Source: UBA7803 sp041686955 (GTDB taxonomy: Bacteria > Pseudomonadota > Gammaproteobacteria > Pseudomonadales > Azotimanducaceae). From it: a DNA stretch of 44,836 nt. Each line of letters opens with the position of its first letter. The stretch's first letter is position 1. The stretch covers positions 1 through 44,836 of the forward strand of contig JAWLCV010000033.1 of NCBI GenBank assembly GCA_041686955.1, given 5' to 3'. Below the pieces are notes generated by a model. That model saw only the letters and a list, made by a program, of their open reading frames with translations. It ran no database searches and was not told the DNA's origin. Positions 8,679 through 15,859 of the stretch are shown piece after piece. The position numbers and the translations under genes were made by a program.

Positions 8679-9584
8679 ATGAGCGAGGTGACGGTGCCGC
8701 CTTCCTGGCGGGTGGAGCGGCTGGCGGGGGCGCTGGGCGCACGAATCTCCGGGGTTCGATTGGCTGAGCTCGATGACGAGGGGTTCTCGGCGGTAAGGGC
8801 GCTGCTCCTCGAGCATCTGGTGCTGTTCTTTCCGGATCAGCACATGGAGGTGGAGGCGCACGTGGCGTTCGGCCGCCGGTTCGGACCGCTGGAGGCGCAC
8901 CCCAATCTGAAGAATCCCTTCACGCAGCACCCGGAGCTGTTCGAGCTGGCGGCGAGCCACGGCGGTGTGGCGGACGAATGGCACACGGACCTGACGTTTC
9001 GCGAGGACCCGGCAGTGCTGTCGGTGCTGCAGCTCCGCAAGGCGCCGGCGGTGGGCGGCGACACCATGTGGTCGAGCCTGTACGCCGCCTACGATGCGCT
9101 GTCGGAGCCCATGAAGGCGCTGTGTGACGGGCTCACGGCCCTGCATGACGCGCTGCCCCACAACCATCCCGAGCAGATGGCCATCCACCCGGTGGTTCGG
9201 GTGCACCCCGAGACCGGACGCCGGGCCTTGTACGTCAACGAGCATTTCACCCGGCGGCTGGTGGAGCTCAACGCCACCGAGAGCGAGACCCTGCTGCGCT
9301 ACCTCACCCGCTGGGTCGCCGATCCCCGTTTCACGGTCCGTTACCGCTGGAGCGAGGGCACCGTGGCCATCTGGGACAACCGCTGTACCCAGCACTTCGT
9401 GCTGAACGACTTCCAAGGCGAACGGATCATCCAACGGGTGACGGTGATGGGCGACCGGCCGCAGGGGGCCGTGGCACCCAAGTGGCAGCCGTGGGTACGG
9501 CCGGGCCGCCTCTCCGCCACCAGCCGCCACGACCGGCAGCTCGCGCTGTTTTTGCGGGATCGACGGACGACCGAGGCGGGTTAG
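8679..9584 (+). CDS. TauD/TfdA-family 2-oxoglutarate-dependent dioxygenase
   Basis: 301 residues, typical for the family, which hydroxylates sulfonates, aryloxy acids or other small acids using Fe(II), 2-oxoglutarate and O2. Seen: the HxD iron ligands in EWHTDLTFRED (His102, Asp104), the distal ligand His239 in NRCTQHFVL, and the 2-oxoglutarate-binding arginine, probably Arg253 in IQRVTVMG. The middle carries VGGDTMWSSLYAAYDALS, usual for TauD relatives. The ATG at 8679 is preferred because homology begins just after it; the frame is open further upstream, with another ATG at 8600. The substrate is unknown: TauD, TfdA and alkylsulfatase-type members cannot be separated by eye. It is divergent from the SDR gene across the palindromic promoter. 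Confidence 0.88.
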   Translation: MSEVTVPPSWRVERLAGALGARISGVRLAELDDEGFSAVRALLLEHLVLFFPDQHMEVEAHVAFGRRFGPLEAHPNLKNPFTQHPELFELAASHGGVADEWHTDLTFREDPAVLSVLQLRKAPAVGGDTMWSSLYAAYDALSEPMKALCDGLTALHDALPHNHPEQMAIHPVVRVHPETGRRALYVNEHFTRRLVELNATESETLLRYLTRWVADPRFTVRYRWSEGTVAIWDNRCTQHFVLNDFQGERIIQRVTVMGDRPQGAVAPKWQPWVRPGRLSATSRHDRQLALFLRDRRTTEAG

Positions 9585-9588
9585 GCTA

Positions 9589-9604
9589 TTTACCTGTCAG
9601 TAAA
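9589..9604. promoter_or_regulatory. Inverted repeat TTTAC-N6-GTAAA, possible operator
   Basis: TTTACCTGTCAGTAAA is a perfect 5-base inverted repeat around a 6-base centre. It lies 5 bases after the TauD-family stop, at the start of the 172-base, relatively AT-rich stretch upstream of the ferredoxin-CYP153 operon. Palindromes of this form are common TetR-family operators. The position, about 150 bases before the ferredoxin start, is far for a simple repressor site. No TetR gene is in the window, so this is a suggestion only. The same stretch has a direct repeat of TGGCACCG (9716-9723 and 9726-9733). Confidence 0.3.
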
Positions 9605-9756
9605 TGGAATCAAACGTGCAATTTGTTACCTTCGGTGACCAAAGGAGCAATCTAGCTACTGTCATGATTCCGAAAATGCCGCTATTCTCTGGGTCTTTAA
9701 CGCTGGTCCGGGGGGTGGCACCGCTTGGCACCGGCACGATACGAAGGAGTGAGTAG

Positions 9757-10077
9757 ATGCCGAAGATCACGTTCATCGAGCACGATGGCACCGAGCACAC
9801 CGTGGAAGGTCAGGTTGGGCTTTCCGTGATGCGGGCCGCCATCGACAACCTGGTGCCGGGAATCGACGCCGACTGCGGGGGCGAGTGTTCCTGCGCCACG
9901 TGCCACGTCTACGTCGACGCCGCCTGGATGGCCAAGGTCGGCCAGCCCGGGGAGCGCGAGGAGTCCATGCTCGATCTGAACCCGGAGCGCGAATCGAATT
10001 CCCGGTTGTCCTGTCAGATTCCGGTGACGGAGGAACTGGACGGTCTGGTGGTGACGGTGCCCGAATTCCAGATGTAA
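9757..10077 (+). CDS. [2Fe-2S] ferredoxin, putidaredoxin type
   Basis: 106 residues, the same size as P450-partner ferredoxins of the putidaredoxin/adrenodoxin type. It carries one electron from a ferredoxin reductase to the P450. Seen: cluster ligands Cys40, Cys46, Cys49 and Cys86 in the spacing C-x5-C-x2-C-x36-C (CGGECSCATC then SRLSCQI), plus an extra Cys44. A GAAGGAG Shine-Dalgarno precedes the ATG. It starts an operon with two CYP153 genes, beginning 64 bases before the first, so it is very probably their redox partner. No matching reductase is in the window, so that component must be encoded elsewhere. A G+C-rich hairpin follows its stop. Confidence 0.93.
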   Translation: MPKITFIEHDGTEHTVEGQVGLSVMRAAIDNLVPGIDADCGGECSCATCHVYVDAAWMAKVGQPGEREESMLDLNPERESNSRLSCQIPVTEELDGLVVTVPEFQM

Positions 10078-10091
10078 GCCGAACGCTGCCC

Positions 10092-10107
10092 CGGGGCTCG
10101 GGCCCCG
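10092..10107 (+). other. Intercistronic hairpin between ferredoxin and first CYP153
   Basis: CGGGGC (10092-10097) and GCCCCG (10102-10107) pair perfectly around a TCGG loop. The hairpin sits in the middle of the 64-base gap between the ferredoxin and P450 genes. No T-run follows, so it is not a full terminator. It may protect or process the ferredoxin message, which would need to be more abundant than the P450 message. Confidence 0.35.
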
Positions 10108-10141
10108 CGGAAACCAACCGATTGCAGAATGGGAGAGAGCC

Positions 10142-11416
10142 ATGAGCGAAGCCGCGAACACCCAGCCGGAGTTCCAGATTCAGACCGAGTACGTCGCCGA
10201 TCCCTACTCACTTCCCCTGGAGGAGGTGAATCCGGCTCAGGGGGTGCTGTTCCAGAACGACGCCCATTGGCCGTATTTCGAACGTCTGCGGAAGGAAGAT
10301 CCGGTTCATTTCACCGCGGAGAGCGAGTTCGGCCCGTACTGGTCCGTTACTCGCTACGACGACATCAAGTACGTGGACATGAACCATCAGATCTTCTCCT
10401 CCGAGGGCGGCATCACGCTGGCCGATCAGGACGAGGATTTCCAGCTTCCCATGTTCATCGCCATGGACCCGCCGAAGCACGACGAGCAGCGCAAGGTGGT
10501 GGCCCCGGTGGCTGGGCCTAGGAACCTGGCGGCGCTCGAGCCGCAGATCCGCCAGCGGGTGTGCACCATCCTCGATTCGCTGCCGGTGGGCGAGGACTTC
10601 AACTGGGTGAAGAACCTGTCCATCGAGCTCACCACCCAGATGCTCGCCACCCTGTTCGACTTCCCCTTCGAAGACCGCTACAAGCTGACCCGCTGGTCCG
10701 ACGTGGCCACCGCCCCTCCGGGCACCGGCGTCATCGATACCGAGGAGCAGCGCCGGGCGGAGCTGCTCGAGTGCCTGGAGTACTTCACCGGTCTCTGGCA
10801 CGAGCGGGCCAACCGGGAGGAGCCGGGCAACGACCTGATCTCCATGCTGGCGCACGGTGAGTCCACCCGGGACATGCTGAGCAGACCCATGGAGTACCTG
10901 GGCAACCTGATCCTGCTCATCGTCGGCGGCAACGACACCACCCGCAACTCCCTCACCGGTGGCGTGCTGGCCCTCAATCAGTTCCCTGACGAGTACGAGA
11001 AGCTGCGTCAGCACCCGGAGCTGATTCCCAACATGGTGGCGGAGATCATCCGCTGGCAGACGCCGCTGGCGCACATGCGCCGTCGCGCTCTGGTGGACAC
11101 CGAGCTCGGCGGCAAGACCATCAAGGCCGGCGACAAGGTGTGCATGTGGTACGTCTCCGGCAACCGCGACGAGGAGGTGTTCGAGAACGCCGACCGGCTC
11201 GTCATCGACCGCAAGAACGCGCGCCAGCACGTCAGCTTCGGCTTCGGCATCCACCGCTGCATGGGCAACCGGGTGGGTGAGATGCAGCTGCGCATCGTCT
11301 GGGAGGAGCTCCTGAAGCGGTTCCACAAGGTGGAAGTAGTGGGCGAGCCGCAGCGGGTGTACTCCTCCTTCGTAAAGGGTTACGCGGAGCTGCCGGTGCG
11401 ACTGATCGAACGATAG
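10142..11416 (+). CDS. Cytochrome P450, CYP153 family (alkane terminal hydroxylase), copy 1
   Basis: 424 residues, soluble, no membrane anchor. CYP153 enzymes hydroxylate medium-chain n-alkanes or fatty acids at the terminal carbon using a ferredoxin and its reductase. Seen: the family-typical FGPYWSVTRYDDI; FIAMDPPKHDEQRK on the C-helix side; FNWVKNLSIELTTQMLATLFDFP; the I-helix GGNDTT (262-267) followed by RNSLTGG; the ExxR motif EIIR (301-304); and the haem loop FGFGIHRCMGNR with Cys373 as haem ligand. The ATG at 10142 has GGGAGAGAGCC before it. The next gene is a close paralogue 11 bases downstream. Family assignment is strong; chain-length preference cannot be read from the sequence. Confidence 0.93.
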   Translation: MSEAANTQPEFQIQTEYVADPYSLPLEEVNPAQGVLFQNDAHWPYFERLRKEDPVHFTAESEFGPYWSVTRYDDIKYVDMNHQIFSSEGGITLADQDEDFQLPMFIAMDPPKHDEQRKVVAPVAGPRNLAALEPQIRQRVCTILDSLPVGEDFNWVKNLSIELTTQMLATLFDFPFEDRYKLTRWSDVATAPPGTGVIDTEEQRRAELLECLEYFTGLWHERANREEPGNDLISMLAHGESTRDMLSRPMEYLGNLILLIVGGNDTTRNSLTGGVLALNQFPDEYEKLRQHPELIPNMVAEIIRWQTPLAHMRRRALVDTELGGKTIKAGDKVCMWYVSGNRDEEVFENADRLVIDRKNARQHVSFGFGIHRCMGNRVGEMQLRIVWEELLKRFHKVEVVGEPQRVYSSFVKGYAELPVRLIER

Positions 11417-11427
11417 GGAGAAATGCC

Positions 11428-12699
11428 ATGAGCGAAGGTGCCGTCGCGGGGGCTGACGTCGCTGAGCAGCCGCTGATCACCGATCCGTGGAACGTGCCGC
11501 TCGAACAGGTCGACCCGGCCCGGGCGGAGCTGTTCCGGCGCGACATCGTGCTGCCGTTCTTCGAGCGGCTGCGGCGTGAGGACCCGGTGCACTTCCACGA
11601 GGACAGTGCGTTCGGCCCGTACTGGTCCGTCACCAGCTACGAGCACATCAAGCACGTGGACATGCACCACGAGGTGTACTCGTCGGCTCAGGGCATCTCC
11701 ATCTTCGACGGCAACGCCGACTTCCGCACGCCCATGTTCATCGCCATGGATCCGCCGACGCACGATGTTCAGCGCAAGTCGGTGGCGCCGGTAGCGGGGC
11801 CGCGGAACCTGGCGGCGCTCGAGCCGGAGATCCGGCGTCGGGTGTGTGCCATCCTGGATTCCCTGCCCGTGGGCGAGGAGTTCAATTGGGTGCAGAGGGT
11901 ATCAATCGAGCTCACCACCCAGATGCTGGCGACCCTGTTCGACTTTCCATTCGAGGAGCGCTACAAGCTGACCCGCTGGTCCGACGTGGCCACCAACGGG
12001 CCCGAGAGTGGCATCGTAGAATCCATCGAGCAGCGCCGGGAAGAGCTGCTGCAGTGCCTGGCGCGGTTCACCGACCTCTGGCACGAGCGGGCGGCGCGAC
12101 CGGAGCCGGGCAACGACCTCATCTCCATGCTGGCCCACGGTGAGTCCACGCGGGACATGATCGACCGCCCAATGGAGTACCTGGGCAATCTGATGCTGCT
12201 CATCGTCGGGGGCAACGACACCACCCGGAACTCCATCTCCGGCGGCGTGCTGGCCCTGAACCGCTACCCGGACCAGTACCAGAAGCTGCGGGAGAACCCG
12301 GGTCTCATCCCCAACATGGTGGCGGAGATCATCCGCTGGCAGACCCCACTGACCCACATGCGCCGCACGGCGCTGGCCGACACAGAGCTCGGCGGCAAGA
12401 CCATCCGGGCCGGCGACAAGGTGGTCATGTGGTACCTCTCCGGCAACCGGGACGAGAGCGTCTTCGAGCGGGCCGACGCTCTGGTCATCGATCGACCGAA
12501 CGCGCGCAGCCACATGAGCTTCGGCTTCGGCATCCACCGCTGCATGGGTAACCGGGTGGGCGAGATGCAGTTGCGGATTCTCTGGGAAGAGATCATGAAG
12601 CGATTCGAGACGGTGGAAGTGGTGGGCGAGCCGGTGCGTACCCGCCACATCTTCATTCGCGGCTACACGGAGCTTCCCGTCCGGCTGGTTCCGCGCTGA
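11428..12699 (+). CDS. Cytochrome P450, CYP153 family, copy 2
   Basis: 423 residues, a tandem paralogue of the preceding gene. It shares long identical stretches, such as ELTTQMLATLFDFPFE, LISMLAHGESTRDM and FGFGIHRCMGNRVGEMQLRI. Seen: I-helix GGNDTT (261-266), EIIRWQTPL, and haem ligand Cys372. The two copies differ most in the first 45 residues, at 85-100 (the region facing the substrate channel in P450s), around 190-200, and at the C-terminal HIFIRGYTELP strand. That pattern suggests duplication followed by divergence in substrate range. It starts 11 bases after copy 1 with GGGAGAAATGCC as ribosome site, so both are on one message with the ferredoxin. Confidence 0.93.
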   Translation: MSEGAVAGADVAEQPLITDPWNVPLEQVDPARAELFRRDIVLPFFERLRREDPVHFHEDSAFGPYWSVTSYEHIKHVDMHHEVYSSAQGISIFDGNADFRTPMFIAMDPPTHDVQRKSVAPVAGPRNLAALEPEIRRRVCAILDSLPVGEEFNWVQRVSIELTTQMLATLFDFPFEERYKLTRWSDVATNGPESGIVESIEQRREELLQCLARFTDLWHERAARPEPGNDLISMLAHGESTRDMIDRPMEYLGNLMLLIVGGNDTTRNSISGGVLALNRYPDQYQKLRENPGLIPNMVAEIIRWQTPLTHMRRTALADTELGGKTIRAGDKVVMWYLSGNRDESVFERADALVIDRPNARSHMSFGFGIHRCMGNRVGEMQLRILWEEIMKRFETVEVVGEPVRTRHIFIRGYTELPVRLVPR

Positions 12700-12732
12700 C
12701 GCGGCCGGACGGCGCGGGTATCCTGCGGGGGC

Positions 12733-12749
12733 GCAGGCGTCGGGCCTGC
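12733..12749 (+). other. Small hairpin downstream of the CYP153 pair
   Basis: GCAGGC (12733-12738) and GCCTGC (12744-12749) form a 6-base stem. The same hexamers recur to 12783, so several pairings are possible in the 106-base gap before the carbonic anhydrase. There is no T-run. It could weaken read-through from the P450 genes but need not stop it. Confidence 0.25.
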
Positions 12750-12805
12750 GATCGCCTGCGCGGCGCCTGCGACGGTGCAGGCGGTCCCACTGGGAGGACG
12801 TGACC

Positions 12806-13387
12806 ATGACCAAGATCCTGGATGAAGTTCTTTCTGCAAATGCTGAATATGCAAAGACTTTTGGTGACAAATCCCGTCTGACGATGCCGCCGGCGCGGCG
12901 CTTCGCGGTGCTCACCTGCATGGATGCCCGGCTGGATCCGGCGAAGTTCGCCGGGCTCAGCGAAGGGGACGCCCACGTGATCCGCAACGCTGGCGGCCGT
13001 GCCAGCGACGATGCCATTCGCTCCCTGGTGATTTCCTACAAGCTGCTCGGAACCCGGGAGTGGTTCGTGGTTCACCACACCGATTGCGGCATGGAGACGT
13101 TCACCGACGACGTGATGCGCGAGCTGCTCGCGAGCAGTCTGGAAACCGCGTCGCTGGACGCCGGGGGCTGGCGGGACACCGGCACGGGCCCCGGTTCCGG
13201 CGAAGGCCGATACATCGACTGGCTCACCATCGAGGACAACGAGCGCAGCGTGGTGGAGGATGTAGAGCGGATCCGCCGGCATCCCCTGGTGCCGAGCTCC
13301 ATCCCCATATACGGATACATCTACGACACCCGCTCGGGACGCCTGCTGGAGGTACCGGAAGCTACCCGGGCCGGCGCCAGCGGCTGA
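12806..13387 (+). CDS. Beta-class carbonic anhydrase
   Basis: 193 residues, cytoplasmic, interconverting CO2 and bicarbonate with a zinc ion. Seen: CMDARLDP with zinc ligand Cys38 and the Asp40-Arg42 pair; HVIRNAGGR (57-65); and VVHHTDCGM with ligands His91 and Cys94. The length is short for the beta class and the C-terminal SIPIYGYIYDTRSGRL matches the small, single-domain members. I chose the ATG at 12806 because GGGAGG lies 8 bases upstream; a GTG at 12800 would be too close to it. It lies between the CYP153 pair and the flavin monooxygenase on the same strand. Its role there is not obvious: bicarbonate supply for the carboxylase elsewhere in the window is one possibility. Confidence 0.9.
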   Translation: MTKILDEVLSANAEYAKTFGDKSRLTMPPARRFAVLTCMDARLDPAKFAGLSEGDAHVIRNAGGRASDDAIRSLVISYKLLGTREWFVVHHTDCGMETFTDDVMRELLASSLETASLDAGGWRDTGTGPGSGEGRYIDWLTIEDNERSVVEDVERIRRHPLVPSSIPIYGYIYDTRSGRLLEVPEATRAGASG

Positions 13388-13414
13388 CGGGAACGGGTCG
13401 GAAAGCGAGCTCAA

Positions 13415-14902
13415 ATGGAACATTTCGACGTGCTCATCGTCGGCGCCGGCATTTCCGGCATCGGTGCCGCCCACCATCTGCAGAAGCGGTGTCCCGACCG
13501 CAGCTTCGCCATCCTGGAAGGGCGGGAGCGGATGGGGGGCACCTGGGACCTGTTCCGCTACCCGGGCATCCGCTCGGATTCGGACATGTACACCCTGGGC
13601 TTCTCGTTCAAGCCCTGGACCGATCCGAAGGCCATCGCCGACGGGCCTGCCATCCTGCGGTATCTGGAGGAGACGGCCCGGGAGTTCGGTATCGACCGCC
13701 ACATTCGCTACCGTCACCGCGTGAAGCGGGCCGCCTGGTCCAGTACCGAGGGGCGCTGGAGGGTGGAGGTGGAAGCGGGTGAGGACGGAGCCCCGGTGCG
13801 CCTCACCTGCAACTTTCTGTTCATGTGCAGCGGCTACTACGACTACGAGCGCGGCTACCAGCCCGACTTCCCGGGCGCGGAGCGCTTCGCCGGCCGCATC
13901 GTCCATCCCCAGCAGTGGAGCGACGACGTGGACTACGCCGGCAAGCGGGTCGTGGTGATCGGCAGCGGCGCAACCGCCGTGACCCTCATACCCGAGCTCG
14001 CGAAATCCGCAGCCCACGTCACCATGCTGCAACGCTCGCCCACCTACATGGTGGCGGCGCCCGCGGAGGATCGCGGCGCCGAGCGGCTCTTGCGGTGGCT
14101 GCCGCCGAAGCTGGCGTACGGGGTCATCCGCTGGCGCAAGATCCTGTTCGGAACGCTGTTCTATCAGTTCTGTCAGCGCTTTCCCGAGCGCGCCAAGGGG
14201 CTGCTGGTGGGGGGCGTGCGGCGGGCCCTGGGCAGTTCGGTCGACGTGGAGCGGCATTTCGTTCCGAGCTACAAGCCCTGGGATCAGCGCCTGTGCCTGG
14301 TGCCGGACGGCGATCTGTTCGCGGCCATCCGCTCGGGCAGGGCCTCGGTCGTGACGGATCGCATCGAGACGTTCACCGAGACCGGCGTGGCGCTGGTTTC
14401 GGGTGCGCAGCTCGACGCGGACCTGGTGGTCACGGCGACGGGGCTCGAGCTCGAGTTGCTCGGCGGCGTGGAGCTCGAGGTGGATGGTCGCGAGGTGGAT
14501 CCGGCGGCGACGGTGGCCTACAAGGGCATGATGTTCAGCGGCGTGCCCAACCTGGCCCTGTCCATGGGTTACACGAACGCGTCCTGGACCCTCAAGTGTG
14601 ATCTCACCTGCGCCTACGTCTGCCGTTTGCTCAATCACATGGCCGTGCACGGCTTCAGTCAGTGCTGCCCGCGCCTTCCCGAGTCGGACCTGCCCACCCG
14701 GCCCATGCTCGACCTCACCTCGGGCTACGTGCAGCGTGCGCTGGACCGGTTTCCGAAGCAGGGCACCCGGGCACCCTGGCGGCTGTATCAGAACTATCTA
14801 CTGGATCTCGTGACCCTGAAGTTCGGTCCCGTAGACGATGCGGCCATGGAGTTCGCGCGCGCAGCCGAGGAGCCCGGGCTGGCGCAGGGCACGGCCGGCT
14901 GA
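13415..14902 (+). CDS. Flavin-containing (Baeyer-Villiger type) monooxygenase
   Basis: 495 residues. These FAD/NADPH enzymes insert one oxygen atom into ketones to form esters, or oxidise sulfur or nitrogen. Seen: FAD motif GAGISG (10-15); MGGTWDLFRYPGIRSDSDM, typical of EthA-like Baeyer-Villiger enzymes; the fingerprint F-A-G-R-I-V-H-P-Q-Q-W (158-168) with Ser in place of the usual final Pro/Asp; NADPH motif GSGATA (183-188); and VTATGLEL near residue 345. It begins 27 bases after the carbonic anhydrase on the same strand. With CYP153 upstream, it could convert subterminally oxidised alkanes (ketones) to esters; that link is inferred from position. Confidence 0.88.
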   Translation: MEHFDVLIVGAGISGIGAAHHLQKRCPDRSFAILEGRERMGGTWDLFRYPGIRSDSDMYTLGFSFKPWTDPKAIADGPAILRYLEETAREFGIDRHIRYRHRVKRAAWSSTEGRWRVEVEAGEDGAPVRLTCNFLFMCSGYYDYERGYQPDFPGAERFAGRIVHPQQWSDDVDYAGKRVVVIGSGATAVTLIPELAKSAAHVTMLQRSPTYMVAAPAEDRGAERLLRWLPPKLAYGVIRWRKILFGTLFYQFCQRFPERAKGLLVGGVRRALGSSVDVERHFVPSYKPWDQRLCLVPDGDLFAAIRSGRASVVTDRIETFTETGVALVSGAQLDADLVVTATGLELELLGGVELEVDGREVDPAATVAYKGMMFSGVPNLALSMGYTNASWTLKCDLTCAYVCRLLNHMAVHGFSQCCPRLPESDLPTRPMLDLTSGYVQRALDRFPKQGTRAPWRLYQNYLLDLVTLKFGPVDDAAMEFARAAEEPGLAQGTAG

Positions 14903-14918
14903 CCGCGCCGCGCAGGGG

Positions 14919-15677
14919 TCAGGCGGGGCCCGTGCGTCTGGAAAGCTTCACGAAGCCTTCCTGGCGGTCGACGACCACGCAGGAAGCCCGCTGCAGTTCG
15001 GCCCAGGTCTTCAGCTCGCGCAGGTCGTCGCCGCGGGACACGCCGCGGGCGAGCACCGTGAATTCCGTTCCCAGCCGGCCGCCGAGACGGTTCAGCGCGC
15101 CGATGATGCCCTGGGGAGTGGTTCTCGCGCCTTCACACAGGATCAGGCTGATCCCTTGCGCCAGCCGCTGGGTATCCACGCCGTACCAGACGTAGCCGTC
15201 GAACATGCGCGCGCGGCTGGTGATGACGTGGGCCGAGCCGATCCGGTACTGGGTGATCCAGGAGCGCATGACGTTGGCCCAGTGCGAATCGTGCTCGAGG
15301 CACCAGAGCTGCCGTGTCTTCTCGCCGCTGCTGCAGAGGCCGCCGAGCACCAGGGTCAGCAGGCTCGCGCCGCACTGCACGATGGGGCCCTCGGCTCGCC
15401 CCGCCTCGGCGAGACAACTGCGAAGGAAATTCTCGGTGCCCTGGGTGGGCGGGTCGCCCCAGTGCGCGTAGAGCTCGGCCACCGCAGCGAGCGGCGGCGG
15501 CTCGTCGGCGGCACCCAGCAGCTTGCGCATGCAGCGGTCGAAGCCGCGCACGCGCTCGAACAGCGCGGCCTGGGCGCGAAGCGCCCGAAACCCTTTGTAC
15601 GTGCTCGCGGGAAGGGTCAGCTGCATCGGGGGTTCCGGTGACGTGACGGAACCAGTATACGGACGAGGTTTGCTCAT
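14919..15677 (-). CDS. Hypothetical protein with class I methyltransferase-like fold
   Basis: 252 residues from the ATG at 15677; an in-frame ATG at 15626 would remove 17. Neither has a clear ribosome site. Seen: GPIVQCGASLLTLVLGGL (97-114) followed by LWCLEHDSHWANVM (124-137), an arrangement like motifs I and II of SAM-dependent methyltransferases (glycine loop, then acidic end of strand 2 at Glu128). A later strand SLILCEGARTTPQG resembles the strand-5 region. The glycine loop is degenerate (CGASL rather than a GxGxG), so cofactor binding is uncertain. It is convergent with the flavin monooxygenase, 16 bases away. I cannot name the substrate, and the fold call is by eye. Confidence 0.6.
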   Translation of the reverse strand: MSKPRPYTGSVTSPEPPMQLTLPASTYKGFRALRAQAALFERVRGFDRCMRKLLGAADEPPPLAAVAELYAHWGDPPTQGTENFLRSCLAEAGRAEGPIVQCGASLLTLVLGGLCSSGEKTRQLWCLEHDSHWANVMRSWITQYRIGSAHVITSRARMFDGYVWYGVDTQRLAQGISLILCEGARTTPQGIIGALNRLGGRLGTEFTVLARGVSRGDDLRELKTWAELQRASCVVVDRQEGFVKLSRRTGPA

Positions 15678-15718
15678 CGGGCGCCGGGGAGCGAGATTCG
15701 TGAGCCAGTTCCGCTACC

Positions 15719-15734
15719 GACCCCGGAGGGGGTC
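15719..15734. other. Hairpin in the divergent intergenic region
   Basis: GACCCC (15719-15724), a GGAG loop and GGGGTC (15729-15734) form a perfect 6-base stem. CCGGTGGCC is directly repeated just after it (15735-15743 and 15749-15757). Both lie in the 182-base divergent region between the methyltransferase-like gene and the epoxide-hydrolase-like gene, upstream of the promoter at 15807. They could be binding sites; nothing identifies a regulator. Confidence 0.25.
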
Positions 15735-15806
15735 CCGGTGGCCGGCGCCGGTGGCCCCAGGACGTGGCGCCTGCCGGCGCTGGCATCGCGCCGGGATGGC
15801 GGCAGG

Positions 15807-15815
15807 TGACATAAT
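15807..15815 (+). promoter_or_regulatory. Extended -10 promoter for the alpha/beta hydrolase
   Basis: TGACATAAT carries the TGn extension and a CATAAT hexamer (5 of 6 matches to TATAAT). No good -35 lies 17 bases upstream, as is usual for extended -10 promoters. Transcription would begin near 15822, giving a leader of about 38 bases ending in AGGGGGAG before the ATG at 15860. Confidence 0.4.
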
Positions 15816-15859
15816 CGGCGCCTCGCGCCGGTGTTGCAGAATCAGGGGGAGTCCGCTTC

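Noticed and set aside
7803..9530. A 575-codon minus-strand frame across the SDR and TauD-family genes
   Set aside because: It overlaps two genes with clear motifs on their own frames and has a low-complexity composition; shadow frame.
9716..9733. TGGCAC followed by TTGGCA, considered as a sigma-54 promoter
   Set aside because: The spacing between the GG and GC elements is wrong for a -24/-12 promoter; it is better described as a direct repeat of TGGCACCG.
10142..12699. The tandem P450 genes considered as an assembly duplication
   Set aside because: The two copies differ throughout at DNA and protein level and have different N-termini and lengths, so they are true paralogues.
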